Assembly (NCBI RefSeq): GCF_024704385.1 | Contig: NZ_JAJDFX010000002.1 | Location: 2,108,001-2,172,000, forward strand | Source: Cellulomonas sp. P24 | Lineage (GTDB): Bacteria > Actinomycetota > Actinomycetes > Actinomycetales > Cellulomonadaceae | Direction: 5' to 3' | Length of the DNA: 64,000 nt | In this document: piece after piece, positions 35,080-43,818 of the stretch | Layout: the number at the start of each line of letters is the position of its first letter | Numbering within the stretch: the stretch's first letter is position 1 | Notes under the pieces: model-generated | What the model was told of the DNA's origin: nothing | The model's database searches: none | What the model saw: the letters and a program-made list of their open reading frames with translations, nothing else | Position numbers and translations under genes: made by a program

Positions 35080-37534
35080 TCAGGGCGCCGTCGTGGGCAG
35101 GGTCACGAGCTTCTTCGCGGCCGTTGTCGCCGGCGCGGTCGGGACGCTCGTGGACGTCGGCTTCGGGGCCGGCCCGCTCGAGACGACCAGCGAGACGGTG
35201 CTGCCACGTGGGAGGACGGTCCCCGCCGCCGGGGAGGCGCTCAGGACCGTCCCGACCGGGATCGTCGGGTCCGACTTCTCCGTCGTGGACGGCTGGAGCC
35301 CGGCGGCGAGCACCGCGGCCTCGGCGTCCGCGCGCAGCTTCCCGACGAGCCCCGTCGGCACCGTGGCCGACGTGGGTGCGGCGGTCGTCGGCGCGCTCGT
35401 GGGCGTCGGCACGCTCGTCGCCGTCGACGCCTGGGTCGGTGCAGGGGTCCCGACGTTCGCACGCGGCGGGAAGGCGACGGCCGTCTTCCCCGTCATCACC
35501 GCGCCCATGAACTTGGACCAGACGAACGCCGGCCACGTGCCACCCGTGACCTCCTTGACGCCGCCCCACCCGGTGATGGACTGCTCGCTGCCGTCGTCAC
35601 CGACCTGGTACATCGCGACCGCGGTGGACAGCTGCAGCTTGTTGGCGGCCGGATCGGTCGGTCCGGCGGTGAAGCCGACGAACCAGCCGGAGACGTTCTT
35701 GTCCGTCGTCCCGGTCTTGCCGGCCACCGGGAAGCCCAGCCGCTTGACGGACCCGCTCGCGGTGCCGTTCTGCACCACCTGCTCCATCGCGTAGGTCGTA
35801 TCGGCGATGACGCCGGCGTCGAACACCTTCTTCGGGGCGCTCCCCCTTGTACGCGACGGTGCCGTCGGAGATGAACGTCGCGGTGTCGACGATGTGCGGG
35901 GTCGTGCGGTAGCCGCCCGAGGCGATCGTCGCGTAGGCGGACGCCAGGTCGAGCGGGTGCACCGTGTCCGTGCCGAGCACGTTCGCCGGGTTCGTCCCGA
36001 CCTTCGTCGTGATCCCGGCGGCCTCGGCGGTCTTGGCGGTGTTGTCCGGACCCACCTTGACGTTGAGCTGCGCGTAGACGGTGTTCACCGAGTGCGCGGT
36101 CGCCTTGACGAGGTCGATGTTGCCGAACTGCTCGTTGGCGAAGTTCGGGACCTTCCCGAAGCCCGGCACGTTCTGGGGGCTCCGGCCGTTGAAGGTCGTC
36201 GTCAACGGGATGCCCTGCTCGAGGGCAGTGATCAGGGTGAACGGCTTGAAGGTCGACCCTGCCTGCGCGGCGTCCTGGGTCACGGCGTTGCGGGCACGCG
36301 CCAGGTAGTCGGCACCCCCGTACAGCGCGCGGATCGCGCCGTTCGACGGGTCGATCGACACCAGCGCGATCATCGTGTGCGGATCCTTGCCCGGCGGGAG
36401 GGCGTCGACCGCGGCGATCGCGTCCTTCTCGGCGTTCGCGTCGATCGTCGTGACGATGTTGAGGCCGGCGGTGTTGAGCTGGTCCTCCGTGAGGCCGCCC
36501 TTGGTCGTCAGCTCGTTCTTCACCATCTGCAGCAGGTAGCCGGTGGGGCCCTTGTAGGTCTCCGAGGTCTTGTACTCGATCACCGGCGGGAACGTCTGGG
36601 TCGCACGCTCGGCCGCCGTCAGCCACCCCCCGGACACCATCCGGTCGAGCGTCCGGTTCCATCGGGCCGTCGCCTGCGGGAGGTCGACCGCCGGGTCCCA
36701 GATGCTCGGTGCCGGGATGATGCCGGCGAGCATCGCCGCCTCGGAGACGGTCATGTCCTTCGCGTCGACGCCGAAGTACGCCTGTGCCGCCGCCTGGATG
36801 CCGTACGCCCCACGACCGAAGTAGATCGTGTTGAGGTAGCGGCCCAGGATCTCGTCCTTGTTCTGCGCGCGGTCCAGCTTGATCGCCAGGATCGCCTGCT
36901 TGAGCTTGCCGAGGTAGTTCTGCGCGTGGACCGTGTAGTACTGCTTGGCGTACTGCTGGGTGATGGTCGAGGCACCCTGCTGCGGCCCGCCGCGGAGGTT
37001 GTTGACGAACGCGCGGACGATGCCCTTCGGGTCGATGCCACGGTTCGTGTAGAACGAGCTGTCCTCGGAGGCGACGACCGCCTTGCCGACCCAGTCGGGG
37101 AGCGTCGAGTAGTCGACGATGATGCGCTTCTGGGTCGCGAACGTCCCCATGACCGTCTTGCCGTCGGCGTAGTACACCGTCGAGGTCTGCGCCTGGGCGA
37201 ACTGGTCGGGCTGCGGGATCGTCGTGGTCGCGTACGCCGCGACGAGGGCGCCGATGCCGACGAAGATCATCCCGAGGATCCCGCCGGTGACCAGCCGCCA
37301 CGACGGCACCCAGCGGCGGAAGCCGCGGTAGCGGGCGCGCGGGTAGTCGATGAACCGCTTCTTCTTCGCGGGGGCGCGTCGTCCGCCCGGCGCACGGCTG
37401 CCCGTGGGTCGTGGCGACCCGGAGCCCGGTGCTGCCACTGTCTTGGACTCGCCGGAGAGAAGGGAACGCGTCGACGTGCGTCGCACGACGGGGCGGTCGC
37501 CCGCGCCGTTCCCTCGGTCGTTCGCGCCTGCCAC
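35080..37534 (-). pseudogene. Class A penicillin-binding protein with PASTA domain, frameshifted
   Basis: Bifunctional peptidoglycan synthase of PonA type, about 817 residues if the frame is restored. GTG 37534 follows GGAAGG at seven bases; a basic cytosolic tail and one membrane anchor (WRLVTGGILGMIFVGIGALVAAY) precede the glycosyltransferase domain (SEDSSFYTNRGIDPKGIVRA, GGASTITQQYAKQ-type motif), then the transpeptidase with STFK (QAGSTFKPFTLI), SVN and KTGT (PVAGKTGTTDKN), a Thr/Pro linker and a C-terminal PASTA domain (TVLPRGSTVSLVVSSGP). The frame breaks at 35834-35846: the first part reads into VAYKGE, the rest (FDAGVIADTTYAM) is one base out. Dropping one base from G4 35834-35837 or C5 35842-35846 restores it. 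As the gene is normally important for growth, a sequencing error is likely. Confidence 0.88.
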
Positions 37535-37786
37535 GCTGTGCCCTTCCGCCCGCCGATGCTGGTCCAGTGCCGCCCCAGTATGCGGGAGCCGCCCGGGGAG
37601 ACCCTCCCGTCCGAGTCCTCCGCGGCGACCCTTCACACGATCGCCACGCGGCCGCGCCGCGCACTCGCGAGGCCGACACACTTGCTCAGTGCATCGTATC
37701 GACGTACTCTCCAGATGTATCGAGTTGATACATCGCATGCGATCGGCATCGCGAGAACCCCGCAGACACGGCCGAGGAGGCAACGC
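37535..37786. promoter_or_regulatory. PBP/padR divergent promoter region
   Basis: 252 bp with the PadR-type dyad at 37714-37734, an overlapping 12-bp palindrome ATCGCATGCGAT at 37732-37743, and a partial half-site (ATCGTATCGAC, about 37693-37703) to the left. The part next to the PBP start holds its GGAAGG ribosome-binding site. The region around 37660-37745 is less GC-rich than the genes on both sides. Confidence 0.55.
37714..37734. promoter_or_regulatory. Predicted PadR operator
   Basis: GATGTATC-GAGTT-GATACATC is a perfect 8-5-8 dyad. PadR-family regulators bind dyads of the ATGTAT...ATACAT kind, and this one lies about 50 bp upstream of the padR start, consistent with autorepression and control of padR-ino1. 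Confidence 0.7.
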
Positions 37787-38440
37787 ATGCGCGCACGCTC
37801 CGACGTCCTCGAGCCCGCCATCCTCGGCCTCCTGCACGAGGCCCCGATGCACGGGTACGAGCTGCGCAAGCGACTCAACCTGCTGCTCGGGTCCTTCCGC
37901 GCGCTGTCCTACGGGTCGCTCTACCCGTGCCTCAAGTCGCTCGCGGCCCGCGGGTGGATCGTCGGCGTCGACTCCCCGACCTCCGTCCCGCCGCACGCCC
38001 TCAGCGGCAAGCGCGCACGAATCGTCTACCAGCTCACGGCCGAGGGCAAGGAGCAGTTCCAGCAGGTGCTGGCCTCCTCCGGGCCGACGTCGTGGGAGGA
38101 CGAGAACTTCGACGTCCGCTTCGCGTTCTTCGGGCAGACCGACGCCGAGACCCGGCTGCGGATCCTCGAAGGCCGCCGCAGCCGGCTGACCGAACGTCTG
38201 GAGACGATCCATCAGTCCTTCGCCCGCACCCGCGAGCGCATGGACGAGTACACCCTCGAGCTGCAACGTCACGGGCTCGAGCAGGCCGAGCGAGAGGTTC
38301 GCTGGCTCGACGGCCTCATCGACAACGAGCGCGGTGCCCACCGTGTCCGTACTGAAGGCGGTGGCCGCCCGGCCGTTGCCGATCCCGCTGACGACGCGTC
38401 CGGCGTCGCGGCACCGAACAACGAAGAGGAGCGAGGATGA
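37787..38440 (+). CDS. PadR-family transcriptional regulator
   Basis: 217-residue regulator. N-terminal winged helix ([31 protein letters not shown], then [17 protein letters not shown]) is the PadR signature; the C-terminal half is a helical dimerisation region ([32 protein letters not shown]) followed by a disordered acidic tail. ATG 37787 follows GAGGAGG at six bases. Its stop overlaps the ino1 start (ATGA). The padR-ino1 pair is conserved in actinobacteria (Rv0047c-Rv0046c in M. tuberculosis), so it probably controls inositol phosphate synthesis; the effector is unknown. Confidence 0.92.
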   Translation: MRARSDVLEPAILGLLHEAPMHGYELRKRLNLLLGSFRALSYGSLYPCLKSLAARGWIVGVDSPTSVPPHALSGKRARIVYQLTAEGKEQFQQVLASSGPTSWEDENFDVRFAFFGQTDAETRLRILEGRRSRLTERLETIHQSFARTRERMDEYTLELQRHGLEQAEREVRWLDGLIDNERGAHRVRTEGGGRPAVADPADDASGVAAPNNEEERG

Positions 38441-39516
38441 CTTCCATCCGCGTCGCCATCGTCGGCGTAGGCAACTGTGCCTCGTCGCTGGTCCAGGGCG
38501 TGCACTTCTACGCCGACGCCGACCCGAACAGCACCGTGCCTGGCCTCATGCACGTGAAGTTCGGTCCGTACCACGTCTCCGACCTCGAGTTCGTCGCGGC
38601 CTTCGACGTCGACGCGAAGAAGGTCGGCTTCGACCTGTCCGAGGCGATCGTCGCGAGCGAGAACAACACGATCAAGATCGCGGACGTCCCGCCGATGGGC
38701 GTGACCGTCCAGCGCGGCCACACGCTCGACGGGATCGGCAAGTACTACGCCGAGACCATCGAGCAGTCCGAGGCCGCCCCGGTCGACGTCGTGCAGGCCC
38801 TCAAGGACGCCAAGGTCGACGTCCTCGTGTCCTACCTCCCGGTGGGCTCCGAAGAGGCCGACAAGTTCTACGCCCAGTGCGCGATCGACGCCGGCGTGGC
38901 CTTCGTCAACGCCCTCCCCGTCTTCATCGCCTCCGACCCGGTCTGGGCGAAGAAGTTCGAGGACGCCGGCGTCCCGATCATCGGCGACGACATCAAGTCG
39001 CAGGTCGGCGCCACGATCACGCACCGCGTACTCGCTCGCCTGTTCGAGGACCGTGGGGTCATCCTGGACCGCACGTACCAGCTGAACGTCGGCGGCAACA
39101 TGGACTTCAAGAACATGCTGGAGCGCGACCGCCTGCAGTCCAAGAAGATCTCCAAGACCCAGTCCGTGACGTCCAACATGGACCACGACATGGGCGCGCG
39201 GAACGTGCACATCGGTCCGTCGGACTACATCCAGTGGCTCGACGACCGCAAGTGGGCCTACGTCCGCCTCGAGGGTCGCGCGTTCGGCGAGGTCCCCCTG
39301 AACCTCGAGTACAAGCTCGAGGTGTGGGACTCCCCCAACTCGGCCGGCATCATCATCGACGCCGTGCGCGCCGTGAAGATCGCCAAGGACCGCGGCATCG
39401 GCGGCCCGATCCTCTCGGCGTCGACGTACTTCATGAAGTCGCCGCCCGTGCAGCACGAGGACCGCGAGGGCCGCGAGCTCGTCGAGGCCTTCATCCGCGG
39501 CGACGTGGAGCGCTGA
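38437..39516 (+). CDS. ino1: Inositol-3-phosphate synthase
   Basis: 359-residue actinobacterial myo-inositol-phosphate synthase, converting glucose-6-phosphate to inositol phosphate with bound NAD. The NAD fold is [20 protein letters not shown] at the N-terminus; substrate residues lie in [21 protein letters not shown] and [15 protein letters not shown]. It supplies inositol for phosphatidylinositol lipids and mycothiol. Start overlaps the padR stop, so both are made from one message; GGAG precedes the ATG. A perfect 16-bp hairpin follows. Confidence 0.96.
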   Translation: MTSIRVAIVGVGNCASSLVQGVHFYADADPNSTVPGLMHVKFGPYHVSDLEFVAAFDVDAKKVGFDLSEAIVASENNTIKIADVPPMGVTVQRGHTLDGIGKYYAETIEQSEAAPVDVVQALKDAKVDVLVSYLPVGSEEADKFYAQCAIDAGVAFVNALPVFIASDPVWAKKFEDAGVPIIGDDIKSQVGATITHRVLARLFEDRGVILDRTYQLNVGGNMDFKNMLERDRLQSKKISKTQSVTSNMDHDMGARNVHIGPSDYIQWLDDRKWAYVRLEGRAFGEVPLNLEYKLEVWDSPNSAGIIIDAVRAVKIAKDRGIGGPILSASTYFMKSPPVQHEDREGRELVEAFIRGDVER

Positions 39517-39532
39517 CCCCAGGCACGACACC

Positions 39533-39570
39533 GACGAAGGCCCCCGGCACGACCGCCGGGGGCCTTCGTC
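39533..39570 (+). terminator. Terminator after ino1
   Basis: GACGAAGGCCCCCGGC (39533-39548) pairs perfectly with GCCGGGGGCCTTCGTC (39555-39570), six-base loop, 17 bases after the ino1 stop. Confidence 0.88.
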
Positions 39571-39609
39571 GTCCCCCCCATCCCGTCCCCCCAGACCCAC
39601 CCCCCTGCT

Positions 39610-39681
39610 CGCGAGATCGCACATGCGCGCCGAGATCGCACATCACACGTCACGATCTCGGCACGCATGTGCGATCTCGCG
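39610..39681. repeat. 72-bp inverted repeat, unlike the copA-region family
   Basis: 29-base arms (39610-39638 and 39653-39681) with one mismatch, outer sequence CGCGAGATCGCACATGCG, and a 14-base loop. GAGATCGCACAT also occurs twice as a direct repeat within the left side. It lies between the ino1 terminator and the convergent moaC end. Only one copy was seen in the window. Confidence 0.88.
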
Positions 39682-39715
39682 GATCTGCGGTTGGCCGGGT
39701 GGGTGGTGGTGGTGC

Positions 39716-40237
39716 TCAGGGGCGGTGCCAGGGGCCGCTGCGGCCGCCCGACTTCTTCTCGACCTGCACGTCGGTGATGACCGCGGCCCGGTCGACCGCC
39801 TTGACCATGTCGACCACCGTCAGGGCGGCTGCGGCGACGCACGTCAGCGCCTCCATCTCGACGCCGGTGCGGTCCGCGGTCCGCACCGTCGCGCGGATGC
39901 GGACGCCGTCGTCCTCGACCGTGAGGTCCACGACGACGCCGTGGATCGCGATCGGGTGGCACAACGGCACCAGGTCCGGCGTGCGCTTGGCCGCCTGGAT
40001 GCCGGCGATGCGTGCGACCGCCAGCGCGTCTCCCTTGGGGACACCCTCGCCCCGGAGCAGCCCGACGACGACCGGCGACGTCCGCACGAAACCGCTCGCA
40101 GTCGCGCTGCGGACCGTGACGTCCTTGCCGCTGACGTCGACCATCCGGGCCGCGCCGCGGCTGTCGAGGTGCGTCAGCGCGGCACCGTCCACGCTCCCGG
40201 GCACGTCCGGCTGCCCCACGCTCGTCGTCTCCGTCAT
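39716..40237 (-). CDS. moaC: Cyclic pyranopterin monophosphate synthase MoaC
   Basis: 173-residue molybdenum-cofactor enzyme that turns the GTP-derived intermediate made by MoaA into cyclic pyranopterin monophosphate. Conserved LVPLCHPIAIHGV and TGVEMEALTCVAAAALTVVDMVKAVD with the C-terminal KSGGRSG are all present. ATG 40237 with GGAGGA upstream. No other molybdopterin gene is in the window, so it is an isolated pathway gene; divergent from the MFS gene. Confidence 0.96.
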   Translation of the reverse strand: MTETTSVGQPDVPGSVDGAALTHLDSRGAARMVDVSGKDVTVRSATASGFVRTSPVVVGLLRGEGVPKGDALAVARIAGIQAAKRTPDLVPLCHPIAIHGVVVDLTVEDDGVRIRATVRTADRTGVEMEALTCVAAAALTVVDMVKAVDRAAVITDVQVEKKSGGRSGPWHRP

Positions 40238-40311
40238 CGCGGCGTCTCCTCCCGTGCCGGACGTCCGGCAGTCGCTCGGCAGGCTACTGCGTGGAGGCGC
40301 GACGCCGCCGG

Positions 40312-40317
40312 TAGCCT
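40312..40317 (+). promoter_or_regulatory. -10 element for a leaderless message
   Basis: TAGCCT, six bases, then the ATG at 40324; no Shine-Dalgarno sequence. Confidence 0.5.
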
Positions 40318-40323
40318 GACGGG

Positions 40324-41637
40324 ATGCGCGTCCTTCGAGAGCTGAGGGACCTCGTGCGGCTGCCGGGGTTCCGTCGACTCTTCTCGGTGCGCCTGGTCAG
40401 CCAGACCGGTGACGGGATGTTCGAGGTCGGTCTCGCCACGCTGTTCTTCTTCTCCCCGCAGACGCAGTCGACGGCCGGTCGTGTCGCTGCGGCCTTCGCC
40501 GTGCTCCTGCTGCCGTTCACGATCGTCGGACCGTGGGCCGGGGTGTTCCTCGACCGCTGGCGGCGGCGACAGGTGCTCCTGTTCGGCAACGCCGCCCGCC
40601 TCGCGATCACGCTGACGATCGCCGCGCTCATGGCGACCACGGGCATCACCCCCGTGATCTACGTGCTCGCGCTCCTCAACCTCTCAGTCAACCGGTTCCT
40701 GCTCTCCGCCCTGTCCGCCTCGCTCCCCCGGGTCGTCGACGGGCCGCTGCTGCTGACGGCCAACTCACTCACCCCGACGCTCGGGGCCGCCGCGGCCGGG
40801 GTCGGCGCCGGCCTCGGCCTCGCCGCGGGGCTGCTGCTTCCCCGCGGCGACGCCACGGACGCCGTCGTCGTCGCGGTGTCCGGCCTCTTCTACGCCGCGG
40901 CGGCCTGGCTAGCGGTGCGCATCGGGAAGGACGAGCTCGGTCCCGACCGGCGTGACGTCGCGATCCCGATGGGCCGCCAGCTCCACGCCCTCGCGTCCGA
41001 GCTCGGCTCGGGGGCGCGCTACCTGGTGCGCCGCCGGACGCCGGCCTACGCGCTCGAGGCGATGGCTGCGCACCGGTTCCTGTACGGGGTGGCGCTGATC
41101 GCGAGCATCTTGCTCTCGCGGAACCTGCTCGCCGATCCCGCCGACCCGGCCGCTGGCCTGGCCGTCTTCGCGCAGGTTCTCGTGGCGTCGGCCGCTGGCT
41201 TCTTCCTCGCCGTCGTCCTCACCCCGGTGCTGAGCCCGCGCACCGGCTCGCACTGGTGGATCGCCGGGTGCCTCATGCTCGCCGCCGTCAGCCAGCTCGT
41301 GCTCGTCGTGACGCTCACCCGCGGGGTGCTCCTCACCTGTGCCTTCACCCTCGGTCTCGCCGCACAGGGCGCGAAGATCTCGGTCGACACGATCGTCCAG
41401 CGCGACACCGAGGACGCGTACCGCGGTCGTGCGTTCGCGCTGTACGACATGCTCTACAACGCGGCGTTCGTCGGCGCGGCGGCGCTCGCAGCGGTCACCT
41501 TGCCGAACGACGGCTACTCGCGGCCCTTGTTCGTCGCGGTCGCCGGGGCGTACATCGGCGCGGCGATCCTGTACCGGGCCGCCACGCTGCGCACGCCGAT
41601 CGCCGTCGCCGGGTCGCCCGAGCCTCAGTGCGGCTGA
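40324..41637 (+). CDS. Major facilitator superfamily transporter
   Basis: 437-residue membrane protein with about twelve hydrophobic segments. The N-terminal FRRLFSVRLVSQTGDGMFEVGLATLFFF and the loop-2 motif AGVFLDRWRRRQVLLFGNAARL mark the MFS subgroup of drug or macrolide-efflux-like exporters; the C-terminal half has DTEDAYRGRAFALYDMLYN. Substrate is not predictable. The message is probably leaderless. It ends four bases from the convergent pcnA stop, in a 17-bp tandem duplication. Confidence 0.9.
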   Translation: MRVLRELRDLVRLPGFRRLFSVRLVSQTGDGMFEVGLATLFFFSPQTQSTAGRVAAAFAVLLLPFTIVGPWAGVFLDRWRRRQVLLFGNAARLAITLTIAALMATTGITPVIYVLALLNLSVNRFLLSALSASLPRVVDGPLLLTANSLTPTLGAAAAGVGAGLGLAAGLLLPRGDATDAVVVAVSGLFYAAAAWLAVRIGKDELGPDRRDVAIPMGRQLHALASELGSGARYLVRRRTPAYALEAMAAHRFLYGVALIASILLSRNLLADPADPAAGLAVFAQVLVASAAGFFLAVVLTPVLSPRTGSHWWIAGCLMLAAVSQLVLVVTLTRGVLLTCAFTLGLAAQGAKISVDTIVQRDTEDAYRGRAFALYDMLYNAAFVGAAALAAVTLPNDGYSRPLFVAVAGAYIGAAILYRAATLRTPIAVAGSPEPQCG

Positions 41638-41655
41638 TGCCTCAGTGCGGCTGAT
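41622..41655. repeat. 17-bp tandem duplication at convergent gene ends
   Basis: GCCTCAGTGCGGCTGAT occurs at 41622-41638 and 41639-41655. The MFS stop is in the first copy and the pcnA stop (minus strand) in the second, leaving four bases between the genes and no room for a terminator. Confidence 0.85.
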
Positions 41656-43168
41656 CCGCCCACCAGGCGAGGAGGGCGGCCGTCGCCTGCTCCTCGTCGA
41701 GCGGCCCCTGCTCCATCCGTAGCTCGAGCAGGAACGCGTAGGCCTTCCCCACCGTCGGACCGGCGGGGATGCCGAGGATCTCCATGATCCGGCGACCGTC
41801 GAGGTCGGGACGGATCGCGGCCAGCGACTCCCGCTCCCGCAGGTCGGCGATGCGCGCCTCGAGGTCGTCGTAGGCGAACGACAACCGGTCCGCCTTGCGC
41901 TGGTTGCGCGTCGTGCAGTCCGACCGGGTCAACCGGTGCAGGCGCTCGAGCAGTGGCCCGGCGTCGGTCACGTACCGGCGGACGGCGGAGTCGCTCCACC
42001 CGGCCTCGCCGTAGCCGTGGAACCGCAGGTGCAGCTCGATGAGCCTCGCCACGGCCTGGACCGTCGCCTTCTCGTAGCGCAACGCCTTGAGCCGGCGCGC
42101 GGCGAGCTTCGCGCCGACGACCTCGTGGTGGTGGAAGCTGACCGTCCCACCGGGCTCGAGGCGCCGGGTCGCGGGCTTGCCGCAGTCGTGCAGCAGCGCG
42201 GCCAGACGCAGCACGAGGTCCGGCCGGGGGACGGGTCCGTCCGCGTCCGTCTCCATGCCGATGGCCTGGTCGAGCACGGTCAGCGAGTGCTCGTACACGT
42301 CCTTGTGCCGGTGGTGCTCGTCGATCTCCAGCCGCATCCCGGACAGCTCGGGCAGCACGTGGTCGGCGAGCCCCGAGTCGACGAGCACCTCGAGACCCGG
42401 CCGCGGGTTCGCCGCGAGCAACGTCTTGGTGAGCTCGTCGCGGATCCGCTCGGCGGACACGATCGTGATGCGGTCCGCCATCGCGACGAGGGCCTCGGCG
42501 ACCTCCGGGACGACCCGGAAGCCGAGCTGCGCGGTGAACCGGGCCGCCCGCATCATGCGCAACGGGTCGTCGTCGAACGACTGGGTGGCCGCCACCGGGG
42601 TCCGCAGCAGCCGGGCCGCGAGGTCCGAGAGCCCGTCGAACGGGTCCACGAACACGAGGTCGGGGAGGCGGATCGCCATCGCGTTGACGGTGAAGTCCCG
42701 CCGCGACAGGTCCCCCTCCAAGGTCGAGCCGAACGCCACCTCGGGCTTGCGGGACGTCGGGTCGTAGACGTCCGACCGGTAGGTGGTGATCTCGACGACG
42801 GTGTCCGGGACGCCGTCGGGGCCGTGCCGCATCGCCCCGATCGTGCCGAACTCCCGTCCGATGTCCCAGTGGGTGTGACCCCAGGCCGCGAGGATGCGCT
42901 CCGTCTGGTCGGGGGTCGCCGACGTCGTGAAGTCGAGGTCGGCGCTGACCCGGCCGAGGAACGCGTCCCGCACCGGGCCACCGACGAGTGCGAGCTCATG
43001 ACCGGCGTCCTGGAACCGCCGGCCGAGGTCCATGACGGCCGGGGCGAGCGTCGTCAGCACCTCGAGCGCGCGCTGGCGCAGCCGGTCCAGCGCTGCAGCG
43101 TCCGCAGTCGCGTCGCGCGGGTCGGGGACGGGGGCGGGGACGGAGCGGTCGGGGTCACGGGGCGGCAC
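41642..43168 (-). CDS. pcnA: CCA tRNA nucleotidyltransferase
   Basis: 508-residue enzyme that adds or repairs the CCA end of tRNAs. The nucleotidyltransferase domain has LVGGPVRDAFLGRVSADLDFTT with the metal-binding DLDF pair, then RRDFTVNAMAIRLPD and DDDPLRMMRAARF; a C-terminal HD domain has HHRHKDVYEHSL and ALLHDCGKPAT. GTG 43168 was taken because it precedes the start of similarity-like sequence; the upstream frame is unbiased. Divergent from the NUDIX gene, the same layout as Rv3907c/Rv3908. Confidence 0.95.
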   Translation of the reverse strand: MPPRDPDRSVPAPVPDPRDATADAAALDRLRQRALEVLTTLAPAVMDLGRRFQDAGHELALVGGPVRDAFLGRVSADLDFTTSATPDQTERILAAWGHTHWDIGREFGTIGAMRHGPDGVPDTVVEITTYRSDVYDPTSRKPEVAFGSTLEGDLSRRDFTVNAMAIRLPDLVFVDPFDGLSDLAARLLRTPVAATQSFDDDPLRMMRAARFTAQLGFRVVPEVAEALVAMADRITIVSAERIRDELTKTLLAANPRPGLEVLVDSGLADHVLPELSGMRLEIDEHHRHKDVYEHSLTVLDQAIGMETDADGPVPRPDLVLRLAALLHDCGKPATRRLEPGGTVSFHHHEVVGAKLAARRLKALRYEKATVQAVARLIELHLRFHGYGEAGWSDSAVRRYVTDAGPLLERLHRLTRSDCTTRNQRKADRLSFAYDDLEARIADLRERESLAAIRPDLDGRRIMEILGIPAGPTVGKAYAFLLELRMEQGPLDEEQATAALLAWWADQPH

Positions 43169-43239
43169 GGCGTCCAAGCCTGCCAGATGTGGCGGCTCCC
43201 GGCTCCGCCCGCGTGCGGCGGGCGTACCGGCGGAGTCGT

Positions 43240-43245
43240 TACAGT
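43240..43245 (+). promoter_or_regulatory. -10 element for a leaderless message
   Basis: TACAGT, six bases, then the ATG at 43252 with no ribosome-binding site: a leaderless start for the NUDIX-DUF6049-murJ operon. Confidence 0.55.
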
Positions 43246-43251
43246 GGCGAC

Positions 43252-43818
43252 ATGTCGAGCCCAGCGTCGTCGGAGCGGCCGAGCGGGGTACCCTCCCCGC
43301 CCGGTGGCCACGCGCTGAGGATCGACCCGTCGGTGACGTCGACGCGGCACCCGTCGCACTCGGGGGCGCCGTCCCTCCCGGTGGTCGAGGAGACCTCGGC
43401 GGGTGGCCTCGTCGTGAGCGAGGTGCACGGCGTGTACCTCGCGGCGGTGATCGCACGGCGGAACCGTGCGGGGCGCCTCGAGTGGTGCCTGCCCAAGGGC
43501 CACCTCGAGGGGACGGAGACCCCGGAGCAGGCGGCCGTGCGAGAGATCGCCGAGGAGACCGGGATCACCGGCGAGGTCGTCCGGCGGCTCGGGGTGATCG
43601 ACTACTGGTTCACCGGTGACGACCGGCGGGTGCACAAGGTCGTCCACCACTTCCTGCTGGGTGCCGTCGGTGGCGAGCTGAGCGTCGAGGGTGACCCCGA
43701 CAGCGAGGCGGAGGACGCGGCGTGGGTGCCTGTCCTCGACCTGCCCGGTCGGCTTGCGTACCCGAACGAACGGCGGCTCGCCGAGGCGGCACACCAGGTG
43801 CTCGCACGGTCCACATGA
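43252..43818 (+). CDS. NUDIX hydrolase
   Basis: 188-residue hydrolase. A Pro/Ser-rich N-terminal 45 residues precede the NUDIX fold; the NUDIX box is complete, GHLEGTE-x7-REIAEETGI at about residues 83-105, with the metal-binding Glu residues present. It cleaves a nucleoside diphosphate linked to another group; its position matches mutT4 of M. tuberculosis (Rv3908). Probably leaderless. The stop overlaps the next start (ATGA), tying it to the DUF6049 and murJ genes. Confidence 0.92.
   Translation: MSSPASSERPSGVPSPPGGHALRIDPSVTSTRHPSHSGAPSLPVVEETSAGGLVVSEVHGVYLAAVIARRNRAGRLEWCLPKGHLEGTETPEQAAVREIAEETGITGEVVRRLGVIDYWFTGDDRRVHKVVHHFLLGAVGGELSVEGDPDSEAEDAAWVPVLDLPGRLAYPNERRLAEAAHQVLARST

Noticed and set aside
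35807-37786. Upstream extension of padR in frame across the PBP gene
   Set aside because: Antisense shadow; the PadR domain begins at ATG 37787, which has its own GAGGAGG.
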